Shown in pieces: positions 8,121 to 17,090 of a stretch of 64,000 nucleotides of DNA. Origin of the DNA: an uncultured Tateyamaria sp. (GTDB lineage Bacteria > Pseudomonadota > Alphaproteobacteria > Rhodobacterales > Rhodobacteraceae); contig NZ_CANNDO010000001.1 in the NCBI RefSeq assembly GCF_947503385.1, forward strand, positions 310,001 to 374,000, read 5' to 3'. Under the pieces are notes generated by a model. That model was not told the origin of the DNA. It searched no databases and saw nothing but the letters and a program-made list of their open reading frames with translations. The position numbers were made by a program, and so were the translations under genes. The stretch's first letter is position 1. Every line of letters starts with the position of its first letter.

Positions 8121-8855
8121 ATGTTCCGCAAGTTTTTTCGCAGTGCACAATCGGACGCGCCGTTCCCGGCCGTCGCACCCGACGCACCTGTGGTCGTTGT
8201 CGGCGACATCCACGGATGTGCAGCCTTGTTGCATCGGTTTCTTGAGCGGGTCGGCGATCTGCCCCTGGTATGTGTTGGAGACTACGTAGACCGGGGTCCC
8301 AACAGTGCTGAGGTGCTGCGCACCTTGCAGGCCCGTCCTGACATTACATGCCTGTCTGGAAACCACGAAGTGATGATGCGCGATTTTCTGGAAGCGCCGG
8401 TAAAAGAGGGGGCGCGGTGGCTAAACCACGGCGGCACTGCAACGCTGCAAAGTTTTGGATTGCCCACGATCCGGCACAACAATGACAGTGCGATGTTGAA
8501 CGATGCGCGGGATGCATTGGCCGAAGCGATGGGCCCGGATCTGGTCGCGTGGTTGGTGTCTTTGCCGCCCCTGTGGCAATCAGGCAATGTGGCAGTCGTA
8601 CACGCCGGAGCCGACCCGGACCGGCCCATGAACGAACAGTCGGACCATGATCTGCATTGGGGGCATCCAGCGTTCTTCAAGCGTCGGCGGCGGGATGGCA
8701 TCTGGGTGGTGCACGGACACACGATCGTGGCGAACCCTCAAGCACGGGACGGACGCATTTCGATCGATACAGGCGCCTATGCCAGCGGACGCCTAACCGG
8801 CGTCCGGCTAGAAGACGGCGAAGCGTATGCCGAGACGGTGACCCTGCAAGACTGA
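8121..8855 (+). CDS. PPP-type metallophosphatase (serine/threonine phosphatase or Ap4A hydrolase-like)
   Basis: 244 residues. The metal-binding motifs of calcineurin-like phosphatases are present in order: GDIHG (28-32), GDYVDRG (53-59), GNHE (80-83), then VHAG and HGHT in the C-terminal half. It should bind two metal ions and cleave phosphoester or diadenosine polyphosphate substrates in the cytoplasm. Bacterial members of this size are annotated as serine/threonine protein phosphatases; the substrate cannot be decided from sequence. The ATG at 8121 is preceded by a weak CAGGG. It is a single gene ahead of a sulfotransferase. Confidence 0.88.
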   Translation: MFRKFFRSAQSDAPFPAVAPDAPVVVVGDIHGCAALLHRFLERVGDLPLVCVGDYVDRGPNSAEVLRTLQARPDITCLSGNHEVMMRDFLEAPVKEGARWLNHGGTATLQSFGLPTIRHNNDSAMLNDARDALAEAMGPDLVAWLVSLPPLWQSGNVAVVHAGADPDRPMNEQSDHDLHWGHPAFFKRRRRDGIWVVHGHTIVANPQARDGRISIDTGAYASGRLTGVRLEDGEAYAETVTLQD

Positions 8856-8999
8856 TCCGACAACACATTTTCGCGCCGCAAAGCGCACATGATTTTTGCC
8901 CTGCGCCACAGTGTTCGCCGTGCAGGACGCTCAGGTTTGGTTTTTGCTTGCGCGTCAGGCGCTCTGCGCCTTTAAGGAGGCCCGGTATAAGGACCACAC

Positions 9000-9848
9000 A
9001 TGCGACCATTACAAGCAACGTTTATTGGAATTGGCGCGCAGAAATCCGCGTCGACTTGGCTGTACGGCGTATTGCAGCAGTGCCCGGATGTACGGGTGAG
9101 CGATGACAAGGAAGTCGACTTTTTCAGCTACTATTTCGACCGCGGCTATGAGTGGTACGAACGCAGTTTTGTCGGAGCAGAGGACCGAGCACATCGGGGG
9201 GAAATTTCGCCCTCGTACCTGATCCACCCCGGCGCGCCGTTCCGCGCAGCGCAATACAATCCGGATATGCAGGTCTTTGTCACGCTGCGGGACCCGGTAG
9301 ACCGGGCATATTCAAATCACCTGCACGAGGCGCGCAAGGGCCATATCAGCGGCGCCAATCTTTCGTTCGAAACTGCGTTGGAAAACAACCCGCTCTACCG
9401 CGATCAGGGTCGCTATGCACATCATCTGTCAGGATGGTTCGATCATTTCCCACGCGAGCAAATTCATGTTATGTTTCAAGAAGATATACATGTAGATCGT
9501 GCAAAAGCCGCGCGACAGGTTACGGACGCACTGGGCCTCGAACCGCTGGCTGATTTTCTGGATTTGCGTGCCAATGAAAGCGTGCGCTATCGCAACGCAG
9601 CCATGGGTGAAACCTTGTGGAAGATCGGGAATTTCGCGCGGCGGAACGGACTTGGTAAAGTCGCGGAGTTGGCAAAGTCCCTGCCCGGCATACGCCAAAT
9701 GCGACAGGCCAACCGCGAGGAAATGCGTGAGGTCGTGGCGCCGATGGATCCGGGCACGGCTGAGTCGTTGACTGGTTTTTATCAGGAAGATGTTGCCGCG
9801 CTCGAAGCGTTGCTTGGACGTTCGGTGCCTTGGACCCGCTACACATAG
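9000..9848 (+). CDS. Sulfotransferase (heparan-sulfate-type domain)
   Basis: 282 residues. The PAPS 5'-phosphosulfate loop is GAQKSASTWLY near the N-terminus and the 3'-phosphate site is VTLRDPVDRAYSNHLH about 80 residues later, with DKEVDFFSYYF between, as in carbohydrate N/O-sulfotransferases. It would move sulfate from PAPS to a sugar, presumably on an undecaprenyl-linked repeat or on the finished polysaccharide. The start at 9000 follows AAGGAGG and AAGGACC elements. It is the first of six sulfotransferase genes spread through the polysaccharide region and faces the protease gene convergently. Confidence 0.88.
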   Translation: MRPLQATFIGIGAQKSASTWLYGVLQQCPDVRVSDDKEVDFFSYYFDRGYEWYERSFVGAEDRAHRGEISPSYLIHPGAPFRAAQYNPDMQVFVTLRDPVDRAYSNHLHEARKGHISGANLSFETALENNPLYRDQGRYAHHLSGWFDHFPREQIHVMFQEDIHVDRAKAARQVTDALGLEPLADFLDLRANESVRYRNAAMGETLWKIGNFARRNGLGKVAELAKSLPGIRQMRQANREEMREVVAPMDPGTAESLTGFYQEDVAALEALLGRSVPWTRYT

Positions 9849-9856
9849 ACGGGCCA

Positions 9857-9886
9857 AGGGCAGGACAGCCTGTGCCGCCCTGCCCT
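9857..9886. terminator. Hairpin between convergent genes
   Basis: AGGGCAGG (9857-9864) pairs with CCTGCCCT (9879-9886) across a 14-base loop, in the gap between the sulfotransferase and the protease genes. There is no good U-run, so termination strength is doubtful. Confidence 0.35.
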
Positions 9887-9891
9887 GATGT

Positions 9892-12756
9892 TTAGAACAG
9901 CCAGAATTCGCCGTCGCTTTGTTGGCCTATGCTCAGGTCGTCGGCACTGATGCCTTCGATCCGGCCAAGCTGGATCGTCTGACCACCCACTTCGACCTGA
10001 AGAATGGTGTCGTCGTTGCGCGTCACCATCTCGATGTCCGCTTCGCTGGCGCTGTTGAGGCCAACGAGCACAACTTGATCGCCTTCGTCCAGGTTGAAGT
10101 CGCGGATCACGTCCAGTTCGCCGGAGTGCTGCAGGTCAAGCACGAAGGTATCGGCCCCTGCGCCACCAAAGAGCAGGTCACGTCCTTCGCCACCGGACAG
10201 CGTGTCGTTGCCCTCGTCGCCGCGCAGGATGTCACGTCCCAGACCGCCCTCGATATAATCGTCACCAGCGTCACCGATGAGGCGGTCATTGCCGACACCA
10301 CCGTCCATGACATCATCGCCAGCACCGCCACGCAGTCGGTCATACCCGGCGCCGCCGTCAATCGTGTCAGCACCCGCGCCGCCTACCAGATGGTCTGCAC
10401 CTGCGCCACCATCCATGACGTCGTGACCTGCGCCACCATTCAACCGGTCAATGCCTGCACCACCGTGTAGGTCGTCTGCGCCGTCACCGCCGGACAGTGT
10501 GTCGTCACCGGCATTCCCGATAAGTTCATCGCGCCCATCCGTTCCGGTCAGGCGGTCAGCGCCATCCGTACCAGTGAACGTTTCGTCAAAATCATCCGAG
10601 GGTGTCGGCTCCACGGGAGGATCCGTGGGCTCTGGTTCGGGCTCGGGTTCTGGTTCCGGTTCGGGTTCAGGCTGAGGCTCGGGTTCGGGTTCAGGCTGAG
10701 GCTCGGGCTCTGGTTCAGGCTCTGGTTGCGGTTCGGGTTCGGGCTCCGGCTCTGGTTCGGGCAATTCGCCACTTGTGATCCACGCTTCAAGCTCTGCCGC
10801 GTCGTAGGTGACATCGGTGAACTGAAAGAATTCCACGCCAAATATCATCGACAACCCGTAGTCGATGAAGCCCAACAAGAATGTGCCAGCATCAGACAGC
10901 GTGGCGTGAACGCTGGAAAACAGTGCATCGATGGCAAAAGTGTCATTGCCTGCGCCACCGTCTACGGTGTCCTCGCCAAAGCTAAAGTGAATGATGTCGT
11001 CACCACGCCCGGTGCTCAACCAGTTGTCGGACCCGTTGCCGAATACGATGTCGTTGCCGTCGCCGGTAAAGACATCCTCAATCTCTTCTGGTGTGCCGAG
11101 ATCCAGAACAACCCCCGCGATCATGCTGGAAGTGTTTCCGGTCAAGTCGATACGGCTGCCCGAAGTCACGGCGGCCGCGTTGATCGCGTCATGGCCTCCA
11201 TTTGTGTCAGACAGGGTGCTGCGCGCCTCAAGATCGGTGCCGTCGTAATGGTTGCCGAATTCGTTCGTGTAGAAATACGTGTCGTCGTTCAGACCGTCCG
11301 TATCACCGTGGATCGACAGCGACACATCAAGGAGGCGACCCGTCATGGGTTCACCCTGATCTGTGGCGTCGGGGTTCATGTTGTAAATGTCCAGCGTCCA
11401 CGTGCCAGCACCCAATTCACCCATCGTAGCGACGGATGAGAAGGTAAAGTTGCGGATGTTGCCAATGCTACTGGCCTCTTCGTGGTCATAGACCAGTTGG
11501 ACGCGCTGACCTTCGGCGCTGGTCAGATATACCTCAAGATCGCCGCTGAACCGCCAGACCAGTGCCATCGACAACTCGACATGCTCAACTTCGATCGCTT
11601 CGGTGATCTCGATATCAACCGAAATGTGATCTTGCGTGCCGGCGATCAGCTCTTGGCCAACCTCCTGCTCGACCGTGATCGTTTCGCGATTGTGCGCCGT
11701 TTGTTGCTGTGTCCAGGTTTCGGCAAGGCGCACAGCATTGTGAGCGTTTACAACGCCGTAGCCGAACACATCACTATAGTGCATCCCACCACCGTTGAAG
11801 TTGTCGGTGTTCGTAATGCGCCAGCCTTGGCCGTGCAACGCGTTGTCGGTCAGACCCTCGCGCTCGGCGGACAAGGCGAGGATTTGCTGCACGTCCCGGT
11901 AGCCCAAATCTGGGTTGGCTTCATACATGAGGGCGATAACGGCGGACACCGCCGGAGCTGAAAATGACGTGCCGGATGTCTCTGTGTAGTTGCCCTTGGG
12001 GCGGGTCGTGTAGACGTCATCGCCTGCCGCAGACACGAGCACGTTTGCGCCAATGCTGGTCGAGGCCCAAGCGTCACCATCCGCCTGAATCGCACCCACG
12101 GAAATCGCGTAGGTCGAGTTCTGGAAGTTGTGGTAATTGGATGAGCCGCTCGCACCGTCATTCCCTGCGGAGAACACCATGCTGGTGCCCAGACCATCGC
12201 GGCCTTCTTCGGCCACGGTTTGCAGCGTATCACCCAGATGCGCGAATTCCGCGCGGCTGAAGTTATCGTGGAAGTTCTGCGTGAAACTCCAGCTGTTGTT
12301 GGCCACGTCGACGTTGACGGCGGCGGCCAAGGCTTGCTGCACCTGATCAACGGCGTTAGCGCTGGAATAGTCGATCGCAAGGCCAACCAATGTCGCGCCG
12401 GGCGCTATGCCCACGCTGCCTTCGCCATTGCCACCTTCGGCCGAGATGACGCCTGCGACCATTGTTCCGTGCCAGTCACCGATGTCGCGCGGCGCGACGT
12501 TCACGTCGTCGGTTTCAAGTGCAAAGTTGTAATCCAGATCGGAATCGTACGCGTTTGCGAGGTCACCGTGGTGATAGTCGATCTGCGAGTCGATCACCCC
12601 GACCAGCACGCCATCACCAGTGTAATCTTCCCAGACGCTCGACACATCTATGTGGACATCCGACGTTTCGGACCCATCAATAAACCAGGATTCGCCGACG
12701 TCGGGATCAGAGAGCAGCGTGTTCACCGAAGTGGGATTGATAAACGAGGCAGTCAT
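9892..12756 (-). CDS. Secreted subtilisin-like serine protease with P-domain, Pro-Glu linker and RTX repeats
   Basis: 954 residues. The S8 catalytic triad is D56 (GVIDSQID), H96 (DWHGTMVAG) and S264 (SGTSFSAPA), with oxyanion Asn N199 (SAGND). A P-domain-like beta region covers about residues 365-485, as in proprotein convertases. A region with scattered GDGND motifs follows, then a 45-residue linker of 22 Pro-Glu/Pro-Gln dipeptides (about 665-709), then roughly fifteen RTX nonapeptides (about 725-880) and a tail containing TFVLD. There is no N-terminal signal peptide, and RTX repeats near the C-terminus indicate type I secretion and calcium-dependent folding. AAGGAAG precedes the ATG. An 18-base palindrome lies 68 bases upstream. 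Target unknown. Confidence 0.92.
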   Translation of the reverse strand: MTASFINPTSVNTLLSDPDVGESWFIDGSETSDVHIDVSSVWEDYTGDGVLVGVIDSQIDYHHGDLANAYDSDLDYNFALETDDVNVAPRDIGDWHGTMVAGVISAEGGNGEGSVGIAPGATLVGLAIDYSSANAVDQVQQALAAAVNVDVANNSWSFTQNFHDNFSRAEFAHLGDTLQTVAEEGRDGLGTSMVFSAGNDGASGSSNYHNFQNSTYAISVGAIQADGDAWASTSIGANVLVSAAGDDVYTTRPKGNYTETSGTSFSAPAVSAVIALMYEANPDLGYRDVQQILALSAEREGLTDNALHGQGWRITNTDNFNGGGMHYSDVFGYGVVNAHNAVRLAETWTQQQTAHNRETITVEQEVGQELIAGTQDHISVDIEITEAIEVEHVELSMALVWRFSGDLEVYLTSAEGQRVQLVYDHEEASSIGNIRNFTFSSVATMGELGAGTWTLDIYNMNPDATDQGEPMTGRLLDVSLSIHGDTDGLNDDTYFYTNEFGNHYDGTDLEARSTLSDTNGGHDAINAAAVTSGSRIDLTGNTSSMIAGVVLDLGTPEEIEDVFTGDGNDIVFGNGSDNWLSTGRGDDIIHFSFGEDTVDGGAGNDTFAIDALFSSVHATLSDAGTFLLGFIDYGLSMIFGVEFFQFTDVTYDAAELEAWITSGELPEPEPEPEPEPQPEPEPEPEPQPEPEPEPQPEPEPEPEPEPEPEPTDPPVEPTPSDDFDETFTGTDGADRLTGTDGRDELIGNAGDDTLSGGDGADDLHGGAGIDRLNGGAGHDVMDGGAGADHLVGGAGADTIDGGAGYDRLRGGAGDDVMDGGVGNDRLIGDAGDDYIEGGLGRDILRGDEGNDTLSGGEGRDLLFGGAGADTFVLDLQHSGELDVIRDFNLDEGDQVVLVGLNSASEADIEMVTRNDDTILQVEVGGQTIQLGRIEGISADDLSIGQQSDGEFWLF
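10628..10762 (-). repeat. In-frame 6-base tandem repeat encoding a (Pro-Glu)n linker
   Basis: 135 bases made of near-identical hexamers give 22 PE or PQ dipeptides (19 PE, 3 PQ). Slippage in six-base steps would change linker length without a frameshift, so length variation between strains is plausible. Confidence 0.9.
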
Positions 12757-13298
12757 TCTTTCAATCTTCCTTGCATTCTTTCGGGGTGCCTGTCGGAGTG
12801 GACGACATGCACAGTTTCATGTTGGTCTGGTGCACCAGACCGCGTGTTGACCCAACGGATCCGTTTAGCTGCCCAGCTTGGTAGAGGGAGATCGAGACAG
12901 GATTGTGGCTGCGGACAGCCAATTGCTGGGCAGTTTCTTGACAGGTTTGCGGAGCGGAAGGCCTGCAATGCGCCGGAACTGAAACAGGAAGAAATCAACC
13001 AAAAGTTAAATAAAATGGTAATTGTTCACGTTTTGCGAGCAGGGCTGATCCTGTGCCTTGTTTTTGTTGGAAAACCCGGTCCGCACCAATTTTCAAATCT
13101 TAACGCACGGTGCTGTTGCGCCTGCTGAAAGCGTTGACAAACCCTTAACCCACCGGTCGCACAGGCGACTGTTTATTAAGGTTTTTTACGAATTTTCCTT
13201 GTTTGTGCGTCGGTTTGATCCTTCGCATTCCCTGTGCGGTGTCTTCGACGCGCTGACCCACAGGGACGAATGCATCATTGGCACCGAAAGGACTTCAC
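12757..13298. other. Divergent intergenic region between protease and spike-like genes
   Basis: 542 bases without a convincing gene. It carries the 18-base palindrome at 12824-12841 near the protease start. The part near the spike-like gene is AT-rich (about 13000-13220). Short frames seen here have no recognisable content. Confidence 0.55.
12824..12841. promoter_or_regulatory. 18-base perfect palindrome, candidate operator
   Basis: GGTCTGGTGCACCAGACC is fully self-complementary and lies 68 bases upstream of the protease start. The core TGGTGCACCA resembles FadR-subfamily GntR operators (TGGT-N-ACCA type). No such regulator is adjacent. Confidence 0.5.
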
Positions 13299-13559
13299 AT
13301 GACTGACCGATTTGCATCGTATACCCCCGGACTCGAAGCACCGGCGGAAGACGTTTTTGTTGTGGCGCCTGATGACGGCGCGGACTTGCCGCAGGCGACG
13401 CGTGCCTTGAATGTGGCGCAATCCGGCGCTGTCCGGTTGACCACCGTTTCGGGCACTACCGCGACCGTCTACGTCGCGGCAGGCATCGCCTTTCCTGTCC
13501 GTGCCTCACGGATTTTCGCGACCGGCACGACGGCAACCGGCATCGTGGGCATGGCCTAA
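13299..13559 (+). CDS. GTA head-spike base protein-like (Rcc01079/GhsA family)
   Basis: 86 residues starting at ATG 13299 after AAAGGAC. From memory of the family, the sequence follows the pattern of the Rhodobacter capsulatus spike base protein: an N-terminal RFASYTPGLEAPAE segment, PDDGADLP (about 26-33), RALNVAQSG, and a C-terminal ATGTTATGIVG. In RcGTA this protein anchors spikes on the capsid head, and the spikes help bind the polysaccharide capsule; its genes also lie outside the main GTA cluster. Its stop codon overlaps the start of the next gene (TAATG), so the two are translationally coupled. A phage-derived or surface adhesin role is the alternative. Confidence 0.72.
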   Translation: MTDRFASYTPGLEAPAEDVFVVAPDDGADLPQATRALNVAQSGAVRLTTVSGTTATVYVAAGIAFPVRASRIFATGTTATGIVGMA

Positions 13560-14923
13560 TGCTGATTGGCATTGGCTTGACCGCAGCGCAGACGCCAATG
13601 TCTGACCTGCCCGTGGCGCCGCCGCCGCCGCCTCCGCCACCGGTCGGGGGGCTTGTGCCGCCGTCGAACCTGTTTTCGTCAACACAGATGGCATTTGACA
13701 CCACTGCGCACATTGATTTGCGCAGCAACTGGTCTGTTGTGGATGGGCGCCTGACATGTCTGGGTGTCAACGGCAATGACGTGCGGATGAACTTGGATGA
13801 CCCGCTTGTCGCCGGGCGCCCATATTTTGTGACCCTCGATCCGCAATACGGGAGCGCAAACGTCAAAATCAACCTCAGCGGAAGCGGGTCTGCCAACGGG
13901 CGCAATGTCAGTGAGGATTGGCAGGGCTTTCAGTACTTCCCGCCTTCGGTTGTCGACGGCAATTTTACCCGTGCCTCTCTGAACCCGAGCGCGGCCTTCA
14001 CCGGGTCAGTGGATGACATTTCGGTCTATGATCTGTCTTCGGTCGATCCACATATTGTGCCCTGCGACGTGATTATCATTGGCGGAGACAGCAACTCTGC
14101 CAATGCGACGTCCGACTTTGTGACCAAAGACAACCGCGAGACGGCTTATGACCCGCGCATGTGGTACATGCCCTGTCTGCGTACCTCGCCCACCTATGGC
14201 ACAGTGGGTGCAGAACGGCACATGCCGTTTCCGATGATCGAACCAGTGCTGGCGGCACCCGGAGCCTCCAGAATGTCGCCGGTACACGCTGCGGCATCCC
14301 GGTTGGTGGGATGGTCAGCGGGCCGCGACAGGCCCTTGCTGGTCATGGCGCTGGGTGATCCGGGATCCGGTCTGATGAACACGCAGGATTGGCGTCACCC
14401 AAGCCGCGCGGTGATCGAAACCACGCAGCAAGGCAACACAGCCTCGCGCATGTGGAACGAGATGATGGCGATGAAATCCGCTGTCGAGGCGCTAGGTCCG
14501 GCGCACGAAGTTGTCGGGGCGATCTGGTCGCTGGGTCAAAACGACGGCTTTAACACGCCGGATGGTCCGGACGGTTACGACACCGCACACACGGCCGAAT
14601 ACCACGCGTTCTTTGCAGGGGTCCGGGCAGAGTTTGGGAACATCCCCATGGTTCTGACCAACATTGCGCAGCATATTGTCGACAACACCGACGGTGCGGG
14701 CAATCCGGGTTTCGGCAGCTATCGCCAGCAATGGCTCAACCGGTTTGACAAGGACAGTGGTCATCCAAACGCGATCTCCGACTTTCGGGTGATCCAGCCT
14801 GCTTCCGGCAATCAAGTTGATCCGCTCGACCCCGGCGATCCGCATTATAACGCCGCAGGTATGCAACAGAACGGGCGCGATATGGGCGATGCATTGTTGA
14901 GCCTGATCACGTCAGCCACCTGA
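13559..14923 (+). CDS. SGNH-type esterase, candidate GTA head-spike fibre (GhsB-like)
   Basis: 454 residues. A hydrophobic N-terminus and a proline run (about 20-28) lead to a beta-rich region (about 35-160), then an SGNH/sialate O-acetylesterase-like domain: the Ser block IIIGGDSNSA (S178), the Gly-Asn block SLGQND (325-329), and a C-terminal Asp-His block GDPHYNAAG (D427/H429). Such enzymes remove O-acetyl groups from polysaccharides, an activity common in phage tail and head spikes. It is translationally coupled to the spike-base-like gene by a 1-base overlap. The neighbouring polysaccharide acyltransferases make an O-acylated surface polymer a plausible substrate. That it is a spike is inferred from the pairing; the esterase fold is supported by motifs. 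Confidence 0.7.
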   Translation: MLIGIGLTAAQTPMSDLPVAPPPPPPPPVGGLVPPSNLFSSTQMAFDTTAHIDLRSNWSVVDGRLTCLGVNGNDVRMNLDDPLVAGRPYFVTLDPQYGSANVKINLSGSGSANGRNVSEDWQGFQYFPPSVVDGNFTRASLNPSAAFTGSVDDISVYDLSSVDPHIVPCDVIIIGGDSNSANATSDFVTKDNRETAYDPRMWYMPCLRTSPTYGTVGAERHMPFPMIEPVLAAPGASRMSPVHAAASRLVGWSAGRDRPLLVMALGDPGSGLMNTQDWRHPSRAVIETTQQGNTASRMWNEMMAMKSAVEALGPAHEVVGAIWSLGQNDGFNTPDGPDGYDTAHTAEYHAFFAGVRAEFGNIPMVLTNIAQHIVDNTDGAGNPGFGSYRQQWLNRFDKDSGHPNAISDFRVIQPASGNQVDPLDPGDPHYNAAGMQQNGRDMGDALLSLITSAT

Positions 14924-14954
14924 CGGACGAACGCTTAACATTGTTGCGCGCGGC

Positions 14955-16979
14955 TTAAGGGCTTTGCAGGCCCGTGCCGCGCGCAGCCATGTCCGCCCCT
15001 TCGATCAAAAGTGACTGATCCGCATTGAAGGTTATCAGAATTCCCTCGTCGACCTGTTGCCACACCCAATCGTCGCCCCGGGCGCGCAGAGTTGGCGCGA
15101 TAAGCAAATCGTGGCTTTGATTGTAACCCCGGAGTCGATCATGGCCCGGCGCATTGTCGATCCGCACCGTAATTCGGGACGCCTTTTCCGCGATAACAAA
15201 CAGATCATCACCCGCGCCACCAGACAACTGCCCTCCATGGCCTTCGGCCTCGAGTCTGTCATCCCCGGGCGTTCCCAGCAGTCTGCCAAACTCGCCGCGC
15301 AAAATGCCGCGTTCCACATGAGGTGGCAGCCCACGACGGCCCCAAAGGATCAGTGTGTCAATATCACCGGATGCCGGTTCTTCGATGCGCGTGTGGGGAT
15401 GTGACACCAAATACCGTTCCGGCCCCGGCCCGCCCACCAGCCGCGTTTCTCGTGCCCGGTCGTTGAGCCATCCGCCAGCGATACCTGCTGTCAGCAGCCC
15501 ATCGGCATCTTCGTCCGACACGGACCGGTTCGGAACGTCGGCACGGGTGGCCCAGACATTTCGGCCAACAGGCCAGCGCGACACAATCTGCTCTTTGCCT
15601 ATGTCGGCAACCTGCTGGTCGCGCAGGATGATGCTTTGCGGCCAATACGGATCGGACCCGCTGGACAGCCAGACATCGTCGCCCACTTGGGTCAAACGGT
15701 CATGCGCGTCAGCACTGTCAAAGAACTGGAACCCTTCGAGCACGATACGGTCGTCCGGGCCAAAGCCCCGGACCACAGTGCCCTCGCGTCCACGGCTGAG
15801 CCGGATTTCATCTGCCCCACCAGACAGTGTGATGATGTCGAACCCGGCCCCCGGTGCGATGATATCATCGCCTTGCGTATCGCGGATGATACTGCGGCGG
15901 TCATCATAGGGATTGTCGCCCTGTGCCATGTCAAACGTCAGCTCTGGCGGCATCGCCCAAGCCCGGATCGCTCGGATCAGCAGATCGTTTTCGGGATCAA
16001 GGACTGCGTCCAGGTCTGCATCGGCTGGCCAGATGCCGCCACGTGCCGTGAACTGGTCATTGGCAAGGATGTACATTGGATCATGCGCATCCTCGGGCGT
16101 CGGCGTCCGATAAATCTCCCGCAGGGAATTGCGGTCTGGGCCGAAGTAAAAGACGATTTCGCCCGGCGTCCAGTGCGCGGCGAAGGTGTTCACGCGCCCA
16201 TAGATGTCCGCTTCGAGTTGATCTTCGAAATGGTGGCGCGCAAGCGTGTAGATGTTGCGCCCACCCCGCACCTTGATCTTGGGTTTGCTCCGTTCGGGAT
16301 CGGGGTCAAAGTCGTTGATGACATCCACGTTGTGAACGGGCCGTTTGTCTTCGTCGAGGCGGTCAAACAGAACAGCCGTGTTGAACCGCCCGTCCTTTGG
16401 CGTAGGTTCCGCGATGCCTGCGCCATAGGCCTCGAAGATATCGATCTCGGGGGGCCAACCTGGTCCGGCAAAGTTGAGCCAAAACGCGGGCCACCGGCCC
16501 TTACCTCGCGGAATTTGTGCGTCGATCTCGAACCAGCCGTAGACTTGTGACCAGGTTTCGACCGTCGTGATCCGCCCTGTGGCATAGCGTACCTGCGCCG
16601 CCCTTTTGCCCTGATTGGTCGCGCGCATGTGCGCGCGGATCGGACCAAGCTGTGCGTCGGTCAGTGGGACGGTTCGGACCGACAGCCCATCGGGTGTGAC
16701 GTTGAGTGTCGGCGCAACCGACGACCACGGCACATCCGGCAACATTGGGTCCAGAAACACCGTTTCCTGCGCATTTGTCATAAGACCGCCACGTGGGCTC
16801 TGCGTCGACCACACCCCGGTGCGCCCATCATACCGGTTCAGACCGTTTGCGAATTCTTCGTTCAGAATTGGGACCATGGCGTCGCGGTCTGGAATGCCTG
16901 ACGATTGGGCAGACACGACCGGCGCGCAGGTCACAAGGGCGATCAACCATGCGGCTGCTTTAGTGGTGCGATGATTCAT
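14955..16979 (-). CDS. Secreted GH16 glycanase with RTX-like C-terminal modules
   Basis: 674 residues with a signal peptide (cleavage probably after VVSA, residue 24). The GH16 domain (about 35-330) has the catalytic motif EIDIFE: E178 nucleophile, D180, E183 acid/base, preceded by RWPAFWLNF. GH16 enzymes cut beta-1,3/1,4-glucans, galactans and succinoglycan-type polymers (ExoK is a member). The C-terminal half holds two RTX/hemolysin-like blocks (GDDIIAPGAGFDIITLSGGADEIRL and GTPGDDRLEAEGHGG regions). It probably trims or releases the exopolysaccharide made by neighbouring genes. Combining a Sec signal with RTX-like blocks is unusual, since RTX proteins normally leave by type I secretion. 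Confidence 0.88.
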   Translation of the reverse strand: MNHRTTKAAAWLIALVTCAPVVSAQSSGIPDRDAMVPILNEEFANGLNRYDGRTGVWSTQSPRGGLMTNAQETVFLDPMLPDVPWSSVAPTLNVTPDGLSVRTVPLTDAQLGPIRAHMRATNQGKRAAQVRYATGRITTVETWSQVYGWFEIDAQIPRGKGRWPAFWLNFAGPGWPPEIDIFEAYGAGIAEPTPKDGRFNTAVLFDRLDEDKRPVHNVDVINDFDPDPERSKPKIKVRGGRNIYTLARHHFEDQLEADIYGRVNTFAAHWTPGEIVFYFGPDRNSLREIYRTPTPEDAHDPMYILANDQFTARGGIWPADADLDAVLDPENDLLIRAIRAWAMPPELTFDMAQGDNPYDDRRSIIRDTQGDDIIAPGAGFDIITLSGGADEIRLSRGREGTVVRGFGPDDRIVLEGFQFFDSADAHDRLTQVGDDVWLSSGSDPYWPQSIILRDQQVADIGKEQIVSRWPVGRNVWATRADVPNRSVSDEDADGLLTAGIAGGWLNDRARETRLVGGPGPERYLVSHPHTRIEEPASGDIDTLILWGRRGLPPHVERGILRGEFGRLLGTPGDDRLEAEGHGGQLSGGAGDDLFVIAEKASRITVRIDNAPGHDRLRGYNQSHDLLIAPTLRARGDDWVWQQVDEGILITFNADQSLLIEGADMAARGTGLQSP

Positions 16980-17090
16980 GGCAGTCTCCGATTAGACTCC
17001 TGTCCGTTCAATTTGGACACTGGGCATTGCCGCCACAAGAGGTATATGCGGGACGGGTCGCCAGGCCGACCACGTGAAAAGACTGAGCTG

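Noticed and set aside
10726..11439. Plus-strand frame antisense to the protease
   Set aside because: Caused by the strong codon pattern of the protease gene; no ribosome site or domain.
12824..12841. lux-box reading of the palindrome
   Set aside because: The length is 18, and the arms do not match known LuxR-type boxes well; no luxR or luxI gene is in the window.
12753..13306. Short frames of 81 and 82 codons in the divergent region
   Set aside because: Neither shows coding-like composition, a ribosome site or a recognisable product.
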